DNA of 64,000 nt from contig OV121082.1 in assembly GCA_921293015.1 (NCBI GenBank), positions 48,814,971 to 48,878,970 on the forward strand, given 5' to 3'. Source of the stretch: Phorcus lineatus. Lineage: Eukaryota; Mollusca; Gastropoda; Trochida; Trochidae. The notes below the pieces were generated by a model. It was given only the letters and a program-made list of their open reading frames with translations, was not told the origin of the DNA and searched no databases. Positions 50,301 through 59,300 of this stretch are shown here, piece by piece; the first letter of the stretch is position 1; the number at the start of each line of letters is the position of its first letter. The position numbers and the translations under genes are program-made.

Positions 50301-53300
50301 AAAAGAATAATTAAATCCATTTCTGCTAAAATAGGAAAGAACGTATCCTTTAAATTCACTCTATCCACTATAGATGCTGAATCGATTACATCCAAATAAT
50401 TCCGAATGGGGAATTCATAACATTAATAACTGCATGGTTAACAATGCTGATATGCTTGGATTGGCCACAGTCAATAGTACCTTTGATGAAAAAAATAATT
50501 GAGACCTAATGAGAACTATTTTTGGCCAAATATGACATGTTTTTATTTTATTTATTGTCCACTAAAATAAACCTGAACATAACATCAATAAAATCATTAA
50601 TGAATCCTTTCTATTCATTTTTTATAATTTTATAACAGAAGATTTACCCTGGATGAGAGGAGCGAGACTGTGCACTAGTTTCATACAGGAGTGTCTACAG
50701 TCGGTCTGGGGGCGTCCACACTGCCGTGTCAACCACCGCACTGCGATATCCAGCGTCTTCTTGCTCCATTCTCTGTAAAGATATACAGGATTCTTATTGT
50801 TTGAACTGTATGATAAACTTCTGATCAATATCTTGGTCAATAGGTTTTAAATTAAAAAAATAGTCATTACCTAGTCCCCCGATATAATTTTGATTACAGA
50901 TAGAAGAAGAATCTTTGCCATCTTTTACAGAAACTTAATATGATTTTGCCACGAGTCGACTTCTGACCATAAACACAGACAAACAGTCTTATGACTAGTT
51001 GCTAATGACAAAAAAAAATTGTTTAAAAATTCTTACTTTGGTTCTTCTCGTATTTTGCTGTCTTTCTTGAGCAGGTTAGCTTTCCCCTTGATGATCTTCT
51101 CCAGATGTTCCAAAGCCTTGGAGCACTGCTCTCTTGTTCCTGTCAACAGTTATTGTAGGCATCTATCAGATATCAGATGCTTCTTCAGCATAGTAGCCTA
51201 TGATAAGGTTAAATGAAAATTTTACATTAAAAATATTTTAGCATTAAACATTTTGGAAATATTTCCTCCACTTTTTCCTTTAGTTAGGACAGTACAACAC
51301 CCTTCTTTTTAGTATTACAGAAAACTACTTTTAGTTACAAGGGGTACCATGCTACGTGTATCAAAATTGAGCCTAGGCATCATCGCAACCAATTCCTCTG
51401 TGGAAAAGCACATCCCACAAGTAAATCATAGCAAGCATAGATTAGCTTCTTTAACGTTAGCTTAACTTTTCACCCCTGAGAAACCAGTAACAAATACATT
51501 TCCAGGGCCTTTCCTTAGGTCTGTAGAGATGAGAAGTATTAAGGAACCTTAGTGGCTCTACAAAGAGAACTGGTTCAAAATGTTTTTCTTTGTTTTAGAA
51601 TATCTATCATATCCTGACAAGGAAGTAATTGTTTATTTACCCAAAGATTTTTCATCTGCATGTGCAATGCTGAGACTCTCAACAAAATACACGAGAATCT
51701 GGAACGTGAACCTGTCAATCAGCGACTCTTCCTCTCTGAAAGTAGGTAATATACCGTGACTTAGATTGAAATAAACCATGGGCATAAACACAAGACCAAA
51801 TTCAGAATAAACCTGGTGATTGATAGGTTATGCCTGTGGGATACACCTAACTCCATTAAAGAGCCACTCCGTGAGTTGATGGAGTCATATATGCAAATCT
51901 TTATCAATGGTGTCATTTGATCGCAAAGTATCGACTGTTACCAAAAAGACACATTTTAAAGCTTATTGTTTTTTACAGTGACATATGAAGATAGAACGTC
52001 GCAATTATGATCGAAAACCGGACAGTGGCGCACGTCAACTAGTCAAATGTATTTTTTAGACTTATCTAAAACAGCCAGGAGAGCAGTTACGAGTTTATAG
52101 TGTTTGTTAGGTTATATAACCATGTGTATTGGACGTGATATGTACACCTGTGCATTTATAAGGCTGTTTTTAGATTTTCATGGAAAACCAGTATTTGTCA
52201 TATATATGTCTTCTGGACATGAAAAGTTAAGATGCTTTGATTTTATATCACCACATATAACATTTAGGTTCGTATCAAACGTAAATAATATGTTATGAAA
52301 ATCGCAGAGTGGCTCTTTAAAAGGTTGTTATACAAGACATAAACAGGGGGAAAGAAACAAAAAATGTCTCTTAAAACATGTGGAAGTCTGAGGAGCCAGA
52401 GATGAATGACTCTGGATAAACAGGTTCAGCCAAAGAAGGACAGCAATTCGCATATCAAGCTGTGATTTGTCCACCTTTTTTTGCCCATTTATAAGACAAT
52501 ATTTCCTAACAGAACTTTTTTCATGTCCATGTCCAAGCTGTTATGATTATGCATAGTTAGTGTGTGAACAGTATTTTAAATAAGACCCACCTGAAGACGG
52601 TGTATATGTTGTTGAACGCCAATGCTGCACCCAGTCTCTTAAAGGCACTTGGATGGACTGCAAAACTGAACATTCGCTTGAGTACTGACTTGGCGTTGAC
52701 CGGACTCTTCTCAACTGACTGGACAGTACAAAAAGCATTGGTCAAGACATCATGTTTTCAGGGTAATTTAAGGATGGATTTAATGTAATCCATAATTCAT
52801 TTGTTTAGAAAAGTTGGAGGTGGGGTACCGCCAATACATAGGTATAGCACAACAAAAAGGTTTCAAAACTTAACGCAACGCAACAGACGAAAGTTTATTA
52901 AGTCCATTTGTGTAGAAGGAATATTCTTGAAAATACTGTCATATGTTGATCATAAGAAAACAAGTTCACAGCAGCTTGAAGCTTCAACATATTCAACACT
53001 TTCTTCATGAAGATGTCATTGCTCAAGACAACTTCAATATCATATGAATTGCATTTGAGTATGTTTATGTGTTGACCAAGATTAACTTCCAACATCTAGA
53101 ATAAGTGTAAAAGTTTCACCCTCTTAGAAGACTGCTTTAGAGACCACTTCAAAAACTCCCTCAGACATCTTGCACTGAAGTCTCTAAGAGCTGTGTCCTT
53201 TGGCTGAATAATTCCATCCTGATATAGGGTAAAGATTGATTAAGATTTTTTGTAAAAGTTCCAGAGACTTAATGCATCTTCTCTATACATCATTACCTAA

Positions 53301-56300
53301 ATTGTTTTCCAATATCAGAAAATACTTAATTTACTCATATCAACTGTTTGAGTGCTATTCTAGAAGTTGTCAGTATAAGGAAGACAGGGAATTTTTTGGA
53401 TTATCAACTTCTTTATTTGTACTGATAGCGACATTTCAGTATAGCTACTTATGAATTGCTTGAACATGGTATAAGAATCTATACCGAAACGTCGCTACAA
53501 TAAAGAAGTTGATAATCCATAAAAATGTCTTGTCTGCCTTATACTTATCAGTCACACCAGGTTTTCAAAACATTTCTTGTAACATCTTGCAACATTTATA
53601 TCTACACATTTGTCTGGTTACAGAAGAATTGTCACAAAAGCATGTCAAACACAACTGGACTCCAATGGAAACAACAACAAAATTCAGATATGAACATACA
53701 AATATGGTGTCCAGCAGCGACATGGTCTCCGTGCTCTCCTCCATCTTGTTGTTGGTGAACCAGTGGATCAGCTGCATCGTCAGCGGCTCAAACAGTTGCC
53801 GGGCAACCTGCAGAATCACAAAATGAACATGAATGACACTTCATATATATATGATAGTTTCTTTAATTTTTTTCAATTTTTTGCTGGTAGTACTTCAGTT
53901 CTCTCATCTAATCTGTTTAATGGTGCTGAGACATAATGGATACTGATAAGCTTTTGGTTCAAAGCTCAATATCTAAACTATACACATGGAAAAGATTGCA
54001 ACACCTACTTATTCAATAACTTATGATGTAAATCTATATGAATTCTGTGGATAAAGATGTAGCCTATATCAGATTGTCTGAGGTGAAAAAGTCTAAAGAT
54101 AGGGGAACCAACAAACTCTTTAATGATTACTAAGTTTATTAGGACTTCCACGGGTCCAAGCAATTGGTCCAAAGTACCCTGAATTCATGTCCTTACACAA
54201 GAGGTCATGCAATTGTTGTTCAGCCTAGGTATACAGTAGAACACGGATATAAGGAACTCGGATATAGCGAACACTCGGATATAGTGAACCATTTTTTAAG
54301 TCCCGTCATAAGCTTTATATAATATCATTAAAATTATACGTGTATAGCGAACCCGGATATAGCGAATTATCTGATATAGGGAACTAATTTTCATGCCCCG
54401 AGGGTCAATTAACATCACTTATAGCGAACTCAATCAGTGTCAGCTTTACTCAATTAGCGGTAAGATCAACATTGTCCGTGGTGAATCAAAGCTCCTCATT
54501 ATTGTTAGAGCAAACTCACTCCGTGTCAGCTTAGTCAATCAGCGGTATCTTCAACGTTGTTAGAAAATTAACTGTTAAGTAAACAGATGTTGTGTTTAAA
54601 TACCCGACATGGTCACAGAATGTCAGTTCACTTGCGTTTCTTGTCACAAGATGGCGGGTAAACGTAAAGCTATCACTTTTGATACTAAACTTCGTATCAT
54701 AGAGGCCGTTGATTTGGGTGTAAAATCTAAGAAAAACATCGCTTTGGACTTTGATATTCCAAAATCTACTTTGAGTGGCATCATTAAGAATCGCGAAGCT
54801 ATTCTGGCTCAATCTGTGTCGTCTGATTTTGGCCCCGCCCGCAAAAAGTTTGATTCCCTCGCAGATGTATGTCAAGCTGTCGACAAAATGAAGAAGGCCA
54901 AACGAGGTATGCAAACGAAGATTGCAGACTTTGTCAAACGTACTAGTGCTATGGATATGTAATTGTAAAAACTTTATCGTGCTCCTTGATCCTCCAGAAT
55001 AAAGATATGAAGTGCAGTATAATTTATCTTTGTTATTTTTGTGTTTAGACATGTACGTTTTCATTTTGATAATCCAAGATGGCTGCCAAACGTGAGTAGC
55101 GAACACCGGATATAGCGAACTAGATTCGCTGGTCCCTTGGAGTTCGTTATATCCGAGTTCTACTGTAATACATATGAACACATATATGATGACTTTAAAG
55201 GAAAATTTTGGCATGACATGTTTTGATATGATCATGTTGATGATTTTACTTCATCCATCACAGAAAAACGGTCTAAAATAATTTTAAATAAGTAATAGCG
55301 ATTTCTTTTTGAGTTCTCGAGTCCAAGAAAATGGACTTGAGTCCAGCTCAACTAGTGCTCAGGTACTTAATTACCCGTGGAAGCCATAAATTTTATCACT
55401 AAAAAAGGTTATTGAAGATATCATACTCATGTTAAACAGTAAAATTTGATAGCCAACAACAAGATTCATATAGGGGAGATACATGTATATTCAAGTCACT
55501 AACTACAAAGAAATTTGGGCCTTGGTCTACATCTTACTAGAAAACTACAGACCAGAAAATATAAACCAATGGCGAACAAATTACCAGTTCTACATCACAA
55601 GCAAGCTGGAGAATAGCGGGGAAGAGGTTTTTGTACAGCCTGTCCATGGGATTCTTATTCTGCTTCTCCCCCGGGAACTGGGCACCACGCCCCAGGGTGT
55701 AGAGAACCAGGGAGTGAAGCAACTCACACGCAGCAACCTTCGTCTGTCTGTCTCCAGACTTACTTGCTAGCTCCACCACGTTGGGCAAGAACTTGTCTGG
55801 AGAGAGGTGGTTCATATGCATGAAAACCTTTTCATATCAATCTTAATCTTTGAAATAGTTAAAAAAAAGTATAATGTTTAGTTGTATCATGCATACTTCT
55901 GTACTAAATCAAACTTATGAAATTCTGGTTATCAATGTTCAGATTTCTTACAAGACAGAAGTCAATTTATTATGAAAGACAATGTGTTGGGGACAGAAAT
56001 AAGAAAGTTTCCTTATCACTCACTTTTACTAAATTGGTACGAACCTAGAAATATAGTTCAATTGAAGAAGAGGTTGTAAACATGAATTGAGTAAGGAAAG
56101 AATGTGATCTTGGTAAAATGAAACTTTTTAAAAAAAGCAATGTGAAAATATAACACATGGCAAGAGATGTATAAGCAGAGATGTGCCTCACCAAAGTAGA
56201 TGACGGGTTTCATATCAATGAAGGGCATGTCAAACTTCAGGTGCTGCTTTGTGTCCCAGGCAATTGCCTGTTTGCTGATTTCCTCATCGGCATTGGCAAG

Positions 56301-59300
56301 CAGGGCGTGGTTCACAGCGCCCCCTAGTGAGCCAAGATAGTGCATGATGCGCTGCTTCACCACTGCCAACTGTGACTCGTAGCCCTGAACAGCCAAATAT
56401 TTTCTATTGATAAAGAGTAAAATGTATCAAGCTGAGAGCAACTATTCCAAATATTTCATCACATGCAACCAGAAGTTGTAACCTCCTCCATTATTGAAAA
56501 AAATATTTTAATAAAAGATGTGACAACAATTTGGTGTTTTATACAGGAATTGTTTAAACCCTTTGTTTTCAGATCAAAAAGGAAAAGGCATACATACCTT
56601 ATCCTCTTTCTTTGCTTGAGTTTTGACCTTTTTGACGGTGACCTTACTCTTTCCGCGGCGAGACTTGCTGGTCTTCAGTGTAACAGTGCTATCTACACTC
56701 ACCTCCTCCGCACCTATTAAAAGGGGGGGGGACAAGAAAACATAGAGAAAAATGACACAAACTTGAAGAGTTTGCTAGCACTTTCGCTTCAGTTTTCAGA
56801 GTTTTACAAAACATAAACATAGAGGGTGCATATATGACCACCCAGTGTAAAACCCAATCCATATAAAAAAAAAAGAGTGAATATTCTTAAATAAGTGGCT
56901 TATAAAAGAATTCCTGTAAATTGACCACTTATGATGGTTTTGCCAAATAATTTCTGTAGTGTTAATTTGGTTGGCTAGCATTCTTTCAAATAGAAAATAA
57001 TGAATTTGTAAATCTATCTAACTTTTTACTGTTCTTTATTGTGGGAATTATTGAGACAATCCTTTAGCTAATTATAGCTAAGTTATTGAAAGAAAAAATA
57101 TAAATGTACCCCTCAGGTATCCTTTAAACAAAACATTCTCACCCTTATCTACAGTCCTGAGGTAGCTGTCGAGATGAGGCAAGATAGCGGCGTAGTGTGG
57201 GTAGAGGATGTGTTCTGGCAGATGATTTGACCAATACTCCAATGCGTCAAGACCAACCACCGCCAAGGGGAGGTAGCTCAGGCCAAGAGTTAATGTCACC
57301 TGCATGACAGAAATGAATGAATATTTTGATTCTATTATATTCAGAAAGATGCAAAGGATGAGAGAACTAGCTTTAAAAGTTACAGGTATAGTTTATAAGA
57401 TATTTTAACTCATACGGACTCACAGTGCCAAATACTGTTTACCAATTCCTATGCTAAAGCGAGCTTGGGATAATAACTGGACAATATAGAATGGAAATAC
57501 ATTTGAACAATTTTTGCACTACCACAGTGCAAGAAAAGTTAAAACACTGCCCTGTTCAAATAGTCTTGAATGTCAAACAAGGCAGCTACCCCCATCTTTT
57601 AAAGTCTTCAGGTATGAGGTGAATCTACTTGTTTGACGTTTGAGTTCAAATCAAATTTAAAAGAACTTTTGCCTTGATAAGTTACCAATGTGTTGAACTT
57701 TAGCATATTAACAAGCAGATCAGGATATGACACGTGGACTCAATGTCATAACATGAAAAGTTGCAGGATGCTACCTCAAATAAACCAGTATTTGCTATGG
57801 TGCAAATTTTTGAAAAATTTGAGCCTGTTACCTGTATAGCTGGAACGATGTCGCTCATCTGTTCAGCGATGATCTCCTTGGGTAGAGAGAGGATGAGAGT
57901 GAGGCAGGCGGCCAACAGGTCATCTCGGTACTGCTTCATCCTCACCAGCACCTGCAGCAGGGGAACAGTTAAAACTTCATAAATACCAGAATGAATTTGT
58001 TGGGTTCTGATTTGTCAATGGCAATACACTGAATTTCTGTGCTTATAATAATATCAAGTTTTGAAATTTTGCATTTCATTTTGTTTTCAAGAATATTTTA
58101 GAAACAGAAGATACTATGGTCGAGTAAAGTAGCATCATTATTGCTATACAATCAGGTTAACCTAAAGTCTTCTGCATGAAACCAACAAACCTTACATGGT
58201 ACTGCCCTGAACTTCATGTTCATTTGAATCCAACATTCACTAAAATAGATCTAAACCAAATTTCATTTGTTTATTCTTTATGACACCTACATCATGTTTT
58301 TTTTTCAAAAGTTTTCTTCATTTAAAAAAAAAATCTTATTCCATTCAATCTGTACAAGTATAAAATCTGTATTTTACTTCTTTTGAGAATTTCTTCATGA
58401 GTTGATAGCTGACTGGCTTCTGAGAGTGTCCGTCTGTCTGTGCGTCCACCTCCATCGACTCCTCAAGCTTCATGGGTGATGTGGGGGTCATTTCCTGAAA
58501 GAGGTCAAGTATCATTACTTTAAAGAACCTTAGGGTACAATTACATTCTTCTTGAGAAATTGAATTGCAAGGGAGTAAAATATCAACACTTCAAAAGATG
58601 TCCTGATAATTGGTATTCCCATATCAATTGTGCTACTAATGTAAAGCTATTCATACCTTGAAATATTCCAGCTTATTTGCGATCTTCATTGCTACAGACA
58701 ACATCTTGTAGAATCCAGACACAAGAGGATTTCTGTAAAAGAAATGGAAAAAGTCAGGTAAAATTTTATGATCTTTTAGCAATTGAACCAGAAGGAATTT
58801 TAGGAATGTTAAATATAAGGTATGAATCCACGCCATACCATGTCACTTCCTCTGAGAGAGCAAGGCAATAATTAGACATTATCTGCATAAACAGTAAGAT
58901 AATGGACATGAATATAATAATCAATCTTTGATGGAGAAATACAGAAAAATATGTCCAAATCAACTCTCCAACATGGACACATTATTGACCATTGCTGCAG
59001 TTATCATCTGAGGAATATACAACACATGAAATATTGCTGAAAAAAGTATGCAGTATGGAATTTTTTTTAAATGGATAAACAAAATTGATAGGTATCATAT
59101 CTACATATTGCCTTGGTAGGTATTTTGTCTTGTTTGGTACTATAGTTTCATATTGCCTTTGTGGGTATCATAGCTAGATATATGGACTCACTGTGAGGAG
59201 AGTAGGATGATGGAGTGGCAGAAGGTGAAGACCCATCTCTCAAACAGCTCGTAGTGACACACCAGCAGCAGGTCTCTAGGGGTAGAGATAACGTTAAATT

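Noticed and set aside
54531..55235. 234-codon minus-strand frame over the pogo-like element
   Set aside because: It is antisense of the element and its terminal repeats; the plus-strand frame has the recognisable DNA-binding domain.
55797..55827. Extension of exon 55585-55796 to include an upstream Met (FMHMNHLSP)
   Set aside because: It would be out of phase with exon 56192-56384; the CCAG at 55797-55800 gives the conserved sequence join.
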